A stretch of 5,449 nt of DNA, from positions 1 to 5,449 of the forward strand of contig JAHHUB010000113.1 of assembly GCA_020024175.1 (NCBI GenBank), read 5' to 3'. Below are positions 1 through 5,449 of this stretch, one piece after another (the stretch's first letter is position 1; every line of letters begins with the position of its first letter). The translations under genes and the position numbers were made by a program. This DNA comes from Oscillospiraceae bacterium. Its GTDB lineage: Bacteria; Bacillota; Clostridia; Oscillospirales; Ruminococcaceae. Below the pieces are notes generated by a model, which did no database searches, had not been told where the DNA came from, and worked only from the letters and a program-made list of their open reading frames with translations.

Positions 1-724
1 GTTCATAGCAAACTGACTGTAAAGAAGTCATATCAGCTCTGGGAAATAAAAATGCCATTAAAATTGTAACAGTAAAATATGCTCCACTTATTTTAAGGCT
101 GGCTATTTTTCTCACAACCAAATAAATAAAACAACTTATAAGTACCAGTGTTCCAGTAGCACCCATAGGTCCTGCAAAATTGCCCAAAAGCATATCCATA
201 TAGTCATTTTGAGGAGTTCCGTTTAATTTCATAACAAAAGCCGGTGATGTTATAAGCTCAGGTGTAATTACGGAATCTATTGCCAATTTAATTCCGGGAG
301 CCGGATAAGAAAATATTTCTTTCCACCAGCATATAGTGGCAAAAGCAACACCTGCTGCCGCAGGATTAAATATATTCTGTCCCAAGCCACCAAAAGGCTG
401 TTTTGCCACCAAAATAGCAAATACATCCGCTGCCACTACAATTCCATAGCGCACTGATGCCGGCATTAAAAGAGGGATTATAAGTCCTGTAATAACAGCA
501 GAAAAATCACTTAATGAGATTTTTTTGCCGGAAAGCAGCACTCCTGTTATATCACAAACTGTGGAAACGAGAACTGATATCATTGCAAGGACTAACACTC
601 TGGTGCCGTAAAAAAAACATGCAAGGCAATAAAGTGGTATAAGGGCTATTATAGTATCTCTCATTATCGTGCCATTTGAATCTGGCACACGAATATGAGG
701 AGGAGCTGTCATTTCAAACTTCAA
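1..724 (-). CDS. rnfD: RnfD, membrane subunit of an Rnf-type electron transport complex (3' end beyond the left edge)
   Basis: Integral membrane subunit of the Rnf ion-translocating ferredoxin:NAD+ oxidoreductase (NqrB/RnfD family); 241 residues are visible. Seen: the family N-terminus with PPHIR (about residues 8-12), several hydrophobic membrane segments (about 24-40, 43-64, 75-107), and the family signature FGGLGQN..FNPAA (about 111-123). DYMDMLLGNFAG (about 174-185) matches the usual segment before the next helix. The start is TTG at 724: GGAGG ends 8 bases upstream, an in-frame TGA lies at 730-728, and the next in-frame ATG (712) is 20 bases from the ribosome binding site. It follows rnfC after 16 bases, so the two are co-transcribed and probably co-translated. 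Odd point: the expected covalent-FMN motif of the (S/T)GAT type is not recognisable around residues 150-165. The NqrB alternative is less likely because an RnfC-type gene sits directly upstream. Confidence 0.88.
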   Translation of the reverse strand, partial: MKFEMTAPPHIRVPDSNGTIMRDTIIALIPLYCLACFFYGTRVLVLAMISVLVSTVCDITGVLLSGKKISLSDFSAVITGLIIPLLMPASVRYGIVVAADVFAILVAKQPFGGLGQNIFNPAAAGVAFATICWWKEIFSYPAPGIKLAIDSVITPELITSPAFVMKLNGTPQNDYMDMLLGNFAGPMGATGTLVLISCFIYLVVRKIASLKISGAYFTVTILMAFLFPRADMTSLQSVCYE

Positions 725-732
725 TATTCATT

Positions 733-737
733 CCTCC
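733..737 (-). promoter_or_regulatory. Ribosome binding site that sets the TTG start of rnfD
   Basis: GGAGG lies 8 bases before TTG 724-722, in the 16-base gap after the rnfC stop. An ATG at 729 also follows it but opens only a five-codon frame ending in TGA, so the TTG is the usable start. The short out-of-frame ATG could modestly compete for initiation. Confidence 0.75.
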
Positions 738-740
738 AAA

Positions 741-1901
741 TTATCTTTTTTTCTTTTTTCCTTTTATTTTTTTGTCGATTTGTTTGTTTTTTTCATTTTC
801 TTTAGCAGAGTTTTCAGATGTATTACTTAAAGTTTTTTTATTTTCATCAGGTTTTGCTTCAAGTTCCTTATTTTCTTTAAGCTGAGCTTTTTTTCTGTCA
901 ATTACATAATCAAAAATAACTGAGGAAAGCTCCAGTTTTGCAGGGCAGTTATAGCTGCATATTCCGCATCCGATACAAGTTTCTGCGTCAAATTCATTTA
1001 GTTTATCAAAGTGATTGCTCTTTATAAATTTATAGATATAATAAGGTGAAAGTCCCATGGGACAAAACTCAGTACATCTTCCACAGCCGATACATACATA
1101 GTTGCTGTTTTTATACTTTTCACGAAATGCCATAACACTGCAAGTGGTAGGTGTAATGACATTTTCTTCGGTATTCATAATTCCCACACCTGTCATTGTG
1201 CCGCCTACCGCCACTCTGTTGGGTTTATATTTAAGTCCGCATCTTTCCAAAACTTGCTGAACTGTCATACCCAATGAAACTTCCAAATTCATGGGAGATG
1301 ATATACAATCCCCTCCCACAGTGACAAATGTGGTTGTTTGCTTTTGCTTTTTGGTATAAGCACGGTAAAGATGAATAAGAGCTCCGCTGCCTACAACCAA
1401 AGCATTTCTGTATCTGAGCCTTCTCTGAGCTCTTTGTTCAGCAGGATAGCGTCCGCTTATGCTTTTTACAGGAACACCGTTTAATTCAGTGGGTATTTTT
1501 ATATCTGTATCACCAACACTGCCATAAATAGCAATATATTTGCGTTTGGAATCGGAAACTTCATCCAAAAGAGAAAGTCCTCCTGTCATTTCTTTGGCAT
1601 ACCAATAGGCACAACTCATTTGAGAAGATGTATATGGTTCATCATCAATGGCATCAGCTACCACTGAATAATAGCCTTTGCTTTTTATGGATAAGATTTT
1701 TTTGTACAAATCCACACCATCAGATTCATCTATTATACCTGCTGCTTTGGCACATTCAGCTAAATTTTCCACTGTTATTTTGGCATCCGGTTCCCAGCCA
1801 TCAAAATATTGTTCGCTGCCGGAATTTATAAATTTACATATTTTTTTGGAAAATGCAGGTTCTTTATGCTGTTCTAATATTATTCCTTTTTGAAATAGCA
1901 A
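741..1901 (-). CDS. rnfC: Divergent RnfC-like iron-sulfur subunit lacking the NADH/FMN-binding loop
   Basis: Peripheral subunit of an Rnf-type complex; in normal Rnf it oxidises or reduces NAD(H) through bound FMN and two [4Fe-4S] clusters. Seen: a short N-terminus with an FQKGI start that resembles the family's FKGGIHP; an SLBB-like region (about 191-258) with VTVGGD..SSPMNLEVSLG and VAVGGTMTG; and two intact ferredoxin motifs, C270/C273/C276/C280-P and C309/C312/C315/C319-P. A lysine- and glutamate-rich tail (about 335-386) ends in GKKKKR. Odd: the barrel-like N-terminal domain between the start and about residue 45 is nearly absent. Where RnfC normally has AGIVGMGGAxFP, this protein has AGIIDESDGVD (54-64), and NGAECEPY has become DAIDDEPY (83-90). 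Start: TTG at 1901 with AAAGGAG 9 bases upstream. The frame is open throughout, so a divergent functional protein is more likely than a pseudogene. Family membership is firm; NADH activity is doubtful. Confidence 0.85.
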   Translation of the reverse strand: MLFQKGIILEQHKEPAFSKKICKFINSGSEQYFDGWEPDAKITVENLAECAKAAGIIDESDGVDLYKKILSIKSKGYYSVVADAIDDEPYTSSQMSCAYWYAKEMTGGLSLLDEVSDSKRKYIAIYGSVGDTDIKIPTELNGVPVKSISGRYPAEQRAQRRLRYRNALVVGSGALIHLYRAYTKKQKQTTTFVTVGGDCISSPMNLEVSLGMTVQQVLERCGLKYKPNRVAVGGTMTGVGIMNTEENVITPTTCSVMAFREKYKNSNYVCIGCGRCTEFCPMGLSPYYIYKFIKSNHFDKLNEFDAETCIGCGICSYNCPAKLELSSVIFDYVIDRKKAQLKENKELEAKPDENKKTLSNTSENSAKENEKNKQIDKKIKGKKKKR

Positions 1902-1910
1902 TGATTTTAT

Positions 1911-1917
1911 CTCCTTT
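1911..1917 (-). promoter_or_regulatory. Ribosome binding site that sets the TTG start of rnfC
   Basis: AAAGGAG sits 9 bases before TTG 1901-1899. The first residues after this start (LFQKGI) align with the conserved start of RnfC proteins, which supports the choice. Confidence 0.78.
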
Positions 1918-1930
1918 CAAAGCATAGCCT

Positions 1931-1955
1931 TTAAGGTAAGAGCATATATCCTTAA
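1931..1955. repeat. Short inverted repeat in the rnfC / 111-codon gene divergent intergenic region
   Basis: TTAAGG (1931-1936) and CCTTAA (1950-1955) form 6-bp inverted arms around a 13-base spacer. AGCATA also occurs twice, at 1921 and 1941, exactly 20 bases apart, so the region looks like an imperfect 20-base direct duplication. It sits between two divergent genes and could be an operator or part of overlapping promoters, but the arms are short and AT-rich, so chance is a real alternative. I could not pick confident -35/-10 boxes for either gene here. Confidence 0.3.
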
Positions 1956-1956
1956 C

Positions 1957-1963
1957 GGAGGTG
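1957..1963 (+). promoter_or_regulatory. Strong Shine-Dalgarno sequence for the plus-strand 111-codon gene
   Basis: GGAGGTG is a seven-base perfect complement to the usual 16S rRNA 3' end and lies 5 bases before TTG 1969-1971 (7 bases when measured from GGAGG). It is the main reason to believe that the plus-strand frame is translated and to use the TTG as its start. Confidence 0.65.
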
Positions 1964-1968
1964 TTTTT

Positions 1969-2304
1969 TTGAAACTCAAATTTACAAAAAGCCATTTTTA
2001 TGTAAGACTTCACAAAAAAAGCGTTCTTTACAAAATTATAGGAGCTTTGGCATTAAACCAAAATCAAGAGCTTCTGGCAGAAATATGTTCCAATATTTAT
2101 TTTACCGTAAAAGACAACGAAAATATTTTAAAAAAACAAGGTTTTGTAATAACTGAATTAAATATAAACTCCCGATTTTTAACTATAAAATACACAGAAT
2201 TATACAAAACGGATTTTTTGGATAAGATTTATCCCTTAAATCTTCCACAGCTTTTTTATAGTCTTCCTGTGAGAACAAAGCTGAGCCGGCTACCAAAACA
2301 TTAG
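1969..2304 (+). CDS. Probable small protein of unknown function, convergent with and overlapping rpe
   Basis: I do not recognise this 111-residue protein. It is basic (MKLKFTKSHFYVRLHKKS at the N-terminus) and has a short helical-looking stretch, ALALNQNQELLAEIC. There is no signal peptide, membrane segment or metal-binding motif. Support for it being real: a near-perfect GGAGGTG ribosome binding site at the right distance from a TTG start, and the fact that it fills the otherwise empty 281 bases between rpe and rnfC. It is transcribed divergently from rnfC. Its last 122 bases run antisense to the 3' end of rpe, so the C-terminal third (after about residue 71) is constrained by, or derived from, read-through into rpe sequence. 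Alternatively, the true ancestral protein was shorter and lost its stop codon, or the frame is fortuitous. Confidence 0.55.
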   Translation: MKLKFTKSHFYVRLHKKSVLYKIIGALALNQNQELLAEICSNIYFTVKDNENILKKQGFVITELNINSRFLTIKYTELYKTDFLDKIYPLNLPQLFYSLPVRTKLSRLPKH

Positions 2305-2875
2305 CACCTGCTGCTGCTACTTTATCCACAGTTTTTACGGATATTCCTCCATCAACCTGAATAAGCATATCTTCTCTGCCTTTTTCTTTGCATTTTTCTT
2401 TTAATGCCACAATCTTAGGAACCATATCTTCCATAAAACTTTGACCGCCAAATCCGGGTTCAACTGTCATAATAAGCACCATATCAAGCTTATCCAAATA
2501 TGGGTATACTTCTTCAACAGGAGTTTTTGGTTTTACGGAAAGACCCACCTTTACACCAAAAGATTTAATCTTATCTATTGTTTCTTCTACCAGACTGTCG
2601 CTTTCTATGTGGAATGTAATAATATCGGAACCTGCTTTTGCAAAATCCTCGGCGTATTTTAACGGTTCGCTTATCATAAGGTGTGTATCAAAAACAGCCT
2701 TGGAAACAGGTCTCAGCTTTTTAATAACAGGTGCACCAAAAGTAATGTTGGGCACAAAATGTCCATCCATTATATCAAGGTGCAGCATATCCGCTCCTGC
2801 ATTTTCCATAGCAAGTGCTTCCTCTCCTATTTTGGAAAAATCACATGAAAGCATTGATGGTGAAATATATATCAT
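2183..2875 (-). CDS. rpe: Ribulose-phosphate 3-epimerase
   Basis: Cytosolic enzyme of the pentose phosphate pathway that interconverts D-ribulose 5-phosphate and D-xylulose 5-phosphate; a (beta/alpha)8 barrel with a bound divalent metal. Seen: SMLSCDF near the N-terminus; metal ligands H32 and D34 in HLDIMDGHFVPN; H65 in DTHLMI; D175 in VDGGI. The phosphate-binding loops are EPGFGGQSF (139-147) and GSALF (197-201). The start is ATG 2875 with AGGAGG 10 bases upstream. At 230 residues it is about 10-15 longer than typical family members: the usual end is near VEDLR (210-214), and the extra tail, KSYPKNPFCIILCIL, lies in the overlap with the convergent plus-strand gene. It has its own promoter, and a hairpin separates it from the upstream operon. 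It is not next to the rsgA/thiN genes that often accompany rpe. Confidence 0.97.
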   Translation of the reverse strand: MIYISPSMLSCDFSKIGEEALAMENAGADMLHLDIMDGHFVPNITFGAPVIKKLRPVSKAVFDTHLMISEPLKYAEDFAKAGSDIITFHIESDSLVEETIDKIKSFGVKVGLSVKPKTPVEEVYPYLDKLDMVLIMTVEPGFGGQSFMEDMVPKIVALKEKCKEKGREDMLIQVDGGISVKTVDKVAAAGANVLVAGSALFSQEDYKKAVEDLRDKSYPKNPFCIILCIL

Positions 2876-2924
2876 TTTTATTCTTCCTCCTGTATCAACT
2901 TACGGTTTTAAACATATTTATTTT

Positions 2925-2953
2925 ATTTTAAACTATATTGCTCAAAATTGCAA
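2925..2953 (-). promoter_or_regulatory. rpe: Probable sigma-A-type promoter of rpe
   Basis: On the minus strand TTGCAA (2953-2948) and TAAAAT (2930-2925) are separated by exactly 17 bases, matching the housekeeping TTGACA/TATAAT consensus at 4 of 6 and 5 of 6. It lies about 50 bases before the rpe ATG and downstream of the hairpin that ends the previous operon. The region is AT-rich, which raises the chance-match rate. Confidence 0.6.
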
Positions 2954-3027
2954 TATTATTTATGTTATTTAATATCCTATCCAAATAATTTTACAAATTT
3001 CTACCTTTTTATGCTGTAATAATTGCA

Positions 3028-3058
3028 AATCCTCCCCATAGTTTTTATGGAGAGGATT
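3028..3058 (-). terminator. Hairpin after the prmC-DUF1576-115-codon operon, probable terminator
   Basis: Arms 3028-3040 and 3046-3058 form a 13-bp stem with a single G-U wobble and a 5-base loop. On the minus strand the stem begins 3 bases after the TAG of the 115-residue gene. The tract after the stem (ATTTGCAATTATT) is only moderately U-rich, so termination may be incomplete or the hairpin may mainly stabilise the mRNA 3' end. The T-rich run on the other side is inside the gene, and no plus-strand gene leads into it. Confidence 0.6.
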
Positions 3059-3061
3059 ATT

Positions 3062-3409
3062 CTATATTTTCTTTTTTATTCTTATTTTAACTTTTGAAGT
3101 GTTGATGTCAATATCAGCACTGTCAACCATAGCTCCTATTAGCAAAAGCTGGCTGGTTTCGCCTGGATCTCCGGAACCTGCCAACTGCCAGTACTGAGCC
3201 TCCATAGCTTCATTTTTGGGAGCGGACAAAAGTCTTTCCATGGTTTCAAATTTTTCTTTGTGTCTGGGGTCGTAGTTAGCTTCAAAATTTACTATACCCA
3301 CACCATCTTCTATTGCAATGTTGCTTGATATTTCCGTAGCCTCCACACTGAAAAAAAATATGGATAATTCTTCAACTATTTTAGCAAGTTTTTTTCTGTT
3401 ATGAAGCAT
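3062..3409 (-). CDS. Conserved-looking 115-residue soluble protein of unknown function, coupled to the DUF1576 gene
   Basis: I do not recognise a family. The protein has no signal peptide or membrane segment. It begins with a basic amphipathic stretch (MLHNRKKLAKIVEELSIFF), has alternating strand-like segments (IAIEDGVGIVNFEANY, about 31-46), a charged helix (RHKEKFETMERLL, about 49-61), a Gly/Ser-rich turn (AGSGDPGETS, about 77-86), and a basic C-terminus (KVKIRIKKKI). It is likely cytosolic. The ATG start is 5 bases after the DUF1576 stop, and its ribosome binding site (GAGGAG) lies inside the last codons of that gene, so translation is probably coupled. This tight pairing suggests it works with the membrane protein, perhaps as a regulatory or cytosolic partner, but nothing in the sequence shows a specific activity. 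Confidence 0.85.
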   Translation of the reverse strand: MLHNRKKLAKIVEELSIFFFSVEATEISSNIAIEDGVGIVNFEANYDPRHKEKFETMERLLSAPKNEAMEAQYWQLAGSGDPGETSQLLLIGAMVDSADIDINTSKVKIRIKKKI

Positions 3410-3414
3410 AATGT

Positions 3415-4683
3415 TTACTCCTCTTCCGTTTTATATCTTTTCATAAAGCTTTCTATCAGCGGAACCATTACGATTGCCACAAATCCCGCTGAAAAACCGT
3501 TGTTGTAAAGATTCATTCCGCTGTAAAGAGCTCCTGTATTGACCACAATAGCTGAGTGGAGAAATCCTGCCATAATACCTGCCATTACTCCAAACTGACC
3601 TGATATAGGTGCTAAAGCTCCGGAGAATATAGCTGCTAACTGAAAACCGGGAGTTGTGGGGTTGTAAATTCCCACCATAGATGCCAAAAATACACCCAGC
3701 AGTACAGGAACATAATTCCTGGGGTGTATACCAAAAGCTCCGAAACCGCTTATTGTCAAAATTGCTCCTATAACAGGACCTGACAAATCTCCTCTGATGA
3801 GCAGTATATAAATAAGTGCAATCATCCCTACTGACGCCATATTTATAAGAGTGGGAGCTAAACCATCCATTAAAATAAAATCTGCCACAGCTCGTCCAGG
3901 GTGTCTCATAATTTTTACAGCAGGTTTTATTTTGAAATTTGACAATATCAATCCATATAAAAATATAAATGCAAAATAGCATATAAGCACTGTTAAAAGC
4001 CAATCAGGCACTCCTTCAGTCCAAATCAGCTTAGTTTCGGATTTATATCCAAGCATGGAAAGCACTGTCATTACACAAAGGGCAATTATTCCTGCAGAAA
4101 AACCCACATTAAATATATTATATCCCATATGCATTCCTACTGTATGAGCAGAAAGAGGCACAATTATAAATCCTATTGCAATACCCACCAAAACTGAAAT
4201 AATTGCATTCCATGTGGGACCACAGGGCAATAAATAGTTAAGTTCTGTAATAATAGGAGCTATACCTGATGCCAAAAATCCTACATGGATATATCCTGAG
4301 GCTTTTACTCCTTGAGATTTAGCATAAAGTATGCTTCCTAAAATTATAGGTATAATATTAAATGGCTGTTTGCCGAAAAAGGCAAAACCGCCCATTATCA
4401 TTACAGATGCCACAGTAAGTCCCGTAAAATCCATTTTTAAAATTAAAATTATAGCAAGGGATATTGTCATAACCACAGCAGAATTAAAAAAAGCTCCACC
4501 ATAACCGCCTACCACAAAATAGTCAGTTATAAGCACATCTCTGCCACGGATAATTCTGTAAAATCCGTTTAAAATTTCCTGGGGGCTTGCACAAGAAAAA
4601 GCAATTACATAGAACAAAACTATGGTAACCGCAAAAAGAATAAGCATATGGGTCCTCATTTTTAAGGATTTAAATTTTTTCAT
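3415..4683 (-). CDS. DUF1576 family multi-pass membrane protein with an internal two-fold repeat
   Basis: A 422-residue integral membrane protein with about 10-12 hydrophobic segments (the first about 12-32). I assign it to DUF1576, a Firmicutes family of unknown function, from its length and the LITDYF..GG and FFGKQPFN core; this is from memory, not a search. It is made of two similar halves. Residues 54-116 align without gaps to 268-330 (20 of 63 identical by my count), sharing D54/D268, N67/N281, G88/G302 and the G-x-P-x-N-x2-P-x3-G core (104-116 and 318-330). Later both halves carry a GxNxxNxGFSAG motif (187-198 and 389-400). Such duplicated helical cores are typical of transporters and channels, so a transport role is a reasonable inference; the substrate is unknown. 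ATG start with GGAG 7 bases upstream, 19 bases after the prmC stop; a soluble protein gene follows 5 bases later. Confidence 0.9.
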   Translation of the reverse strand: MKKFKSLKMRTHMLILFAVTIVLFYVIAFSCASPQEILNGFYRIIRGRDVLITDYFVVGGYGGAFFNSAVVMTISLAIILILKMDFTGLTVASVMIMGGFAFFGKQPFNIIPIILGSILYAKSQGVKASGYIHVGFLASGIAPIITELNYLLPCGPTWNAIISVLVGIAIGFIIVPLSAHTVGMHMGYNIFNVGFSAGIIALCVMTVLSMLGYKSETKLIWTEGVPDWLLTVLICYFAFIFLYGLILSNFKIKPAVKIMRHPGRAVADFILMDGLAPTLINMASVGMIALIYILLIRGDLSGPVIGAILTISGFGAFGIHPRNYVPVLLGVFLASMVGIYNPTTPGFQLAAIFSGALAPISGQFGVMAGIMAGFLHSAIVVNTGALYSGMNLYNNGFSAGFVAIVMVPLIESFMKRYKTEEE

Positions 4684-4702
4684 AATTCAGCTCCGTTTAA
4701 AA

Positions 4703-5449
4703 TTAATAAAGTCTATTTTTTACACCGTATATACATCTTGGAATACCGGCGTAATCCTTCACATAATCAACATTTTTATAACCGTGGGAATACATAATGT
4801 CAGCCACATCATCAAGCTGGTTTATGCCGATTTCAAAAATAAGCATTCCGCCTTCATTAATTCTGTGAAAATATTCTTCTGAAATTCTTCTGTAAAAATA
4901 AAGTCCGTCTTTTCCTCCATCCAAAGCCATTGTGGGTTCTTGTTTGACTTCGGGAGATAATCCATCAATATCTTTTGTAGGAATATAGGGAGGGTTAGAA
5001 ACAACTACATCATATTTATTTTCGCTTTCAAAAGAAAAAATATCAGCATTATATGGTTTTATTTTGTTTTCCATATTATTTAGTTTTATATTTTCCAATA
5101 GATACAAAAAAGCTTTTTCGGATATTTCCACTGCGTCGATTATTTCCAAATCCGTGTTTTTTCCCAAAGCTATTGCTAAAGCTCCACTGCCGCTGCATAA
5201 ATCTGCCATAGTTTTAAATTTATTTTTATTTATAAAATTCACTGCGGTTTCTGCTATTATCTCAGTATCACTACGGGGTATTAAAACATCTTTTCCCACT
5301 TTAAAGGGAAGTCCGTAAAATTCCCATTCCCCAAGTATATATTGGAGAGGTTCTCGATTTTCGCGGCGAAAAACCATTTCATTAAATTTTTTTACTGATT
5401 TTTCCTCGGCATTATCCTCACTGTGAAGAAAATATTCACCTTGGTTTAT
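4703..5449 (-). CDS. prmC: Peptide chain release factor N5-glutamine methyltransferase (5' end beyond the right edge)
   Basis: Cytosolic SAM-dependent enzyme that methylates the glutamine of the GGQ motif in release factors RF1 and RF2, tuning translation termination. 248 residues are visible and the frame is open to the window edge; the ATG at 5377 is internal, since the upstream residues continue the family's N-terminal helical domain leading into REPLQYILG. Seen: REPLQYILGEWEFYG and VLIPRSDTE (substrate-domain linker); the SAM-binding loop DLCSGSG (visible residues 83-89); the catalytic NPPY motif in VVSNPPYIP (152-155); and EVKQEPTMALDGGKDG, characteristic of PrmC. The family is usually about 280 residues, so roughly 30-40 N-terminal residues are missing. 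It heads the visible part of an operon with the DUF1576 gene. The release-factor gene prfA, a common neighbour, would lie to the right, outside the window. Confidence 0.96.
   Translation of the reverse strand: MNQGEYFLHSEDNAEEKSVKKFNEMVFRRENREPLQYILGEWEFYGLPFKVGKDVLIPRSDTEIIAETAVNFINKNKFKTMADLCSGSGALAIALGKNTDLEIIDAVEISEKAFLYLLENIKLNNMENKIKPYNADIFSFESENKYDVVVSNPPYIPTKDIDGLSPEVKQEPTMALDGGKDGLYFYRRISEEYFHRINEGGMLIFEIGINQLDDVADIMYSHGYKNVDYVKDYAGIPRCIYGVKNRLY

Noticed and set aside
676..885. 69-codon plus-strand frame rich in Phe and Ser opposite the rnfC tail
   Set aside because: The Phe/Ser run is simply the complement of the Lys/Glu-rich RnfC tail; no support as a gene or membrane peptide.
741..1901. 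rnfC as a decaying pseudogene
   Set aside because: No frameshift or internal stop, all eight cluster cysteines present, good ribosome binding site, and rnfD is coupled behind it; divergence is confined to specific domains.
2607..2972. 121-codon plus-strand frame opposite the 5' half of rpe
   Set aside because: It is antisense to conserved rpe codons, lacks a good ribosome binding site, and its tail covers the rpe promoter region.
2941..3030. ATTGCAA-type motif near 2948 and again near 3022 as a repeated operator
   Set aside because: Short AT-rich words in AT-rich DNA; the first coincides with the rpe -35 box and there is no extended match between the two copies.
3028..3075. The hairpin as a plus-strand terminator, given the T-rich run beyond it
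   Set aside because: No plus-strand gene leads into it, and the T-rich run is the complement of the Lys-rich end of the 115-residue gene; the hairpin starts 3 bases after that gene's stop.
3431..4003. 190-codon open frame on the minus strand inside the DUF1576 gene
   Set aside because: It is another frame of the same strand, with Tyr/Ser/Cys/Arg-rich composition and no family resemblance; the DUF1576 frame has clear membrane segments, internal repeats and a ribosome binding site.
5320..5377. prmC starting at the ATG at 5377
   Set aside because: The frame stays open to the window edge with residues consistent with the PrmC N-terminal helical domain, and no ribosome binding site precedes that ATG.

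Overview
The window is AT-rich and looks like chromosome of a low-GC anaerobic Clostridia-type Bacillota. The evidence is the AT-biased codon use, strong GGAGG-type ribosome binding sites, frequent TTG starts, an rnfC-rnfD pair in the order usual for Clostridia, and a DUF1576 membrane protein, a family I associate with Firmicutes. I see no tRNA, rRNA, CRISPR array, insertion sequence or other sign of mobile DNA. No stretch longer than 300 bases lacks a gene.

Right part (5449 down to 3028, minus strand): a compact operon begins beyond the right edge. It holds prmC (release-factor glutamine methyltransferase, 5' end cut off), then a 422-residue DUF1576 integral membrane protein, then a 115-residue soluble protein of unknown function. 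The gaps are 19 and 5 bases, and a 13-bp hairpin follows the last stop.

Middle (2953 to 1902): rpe (ribulose-phosphate 3-epimerase, minus strand) has its own recognisable promoter and ribosome binding site. Facing it on the plus strand is a probable 111-codon gene with a near-perfect Shine-Dalgarno and a TTG start. Its 3' end overlaps the 3' end of rpe by 122 bases. A 67-base divergent intergenic region separates it from rnfC.

Left part (1901 down to 1, minus strand): rnfC and rnfD, 16 bases apart, both with TTG starts placed well after GGAG(G) sites. rnfD runs off the left edge; the remaining rnf genes (usually G, E, A, B) would lie there.

The most interesting signal is in this Rnf locus. 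RnfC keeps both [4Fe-4S] cysteine motifs and the SLBB-like region. It appears to have lost about 80-90 N-terminal residues and the glycine-rich loop that binds NADH and FMN in normal RnfC. RnfD keeps its family core but has no recognisable threonine flavinylation motif. Both frames are open and well formed, so this looks like a specialised Rnf-like membrane electron-transfer complex with a different electron donor rather than a decayed one. A second point is the clear internal duplication in the DUF1576 protein, with two halves offset by exactly 214 residues over a 63-residue core, an architecture typical of transporters and channels.
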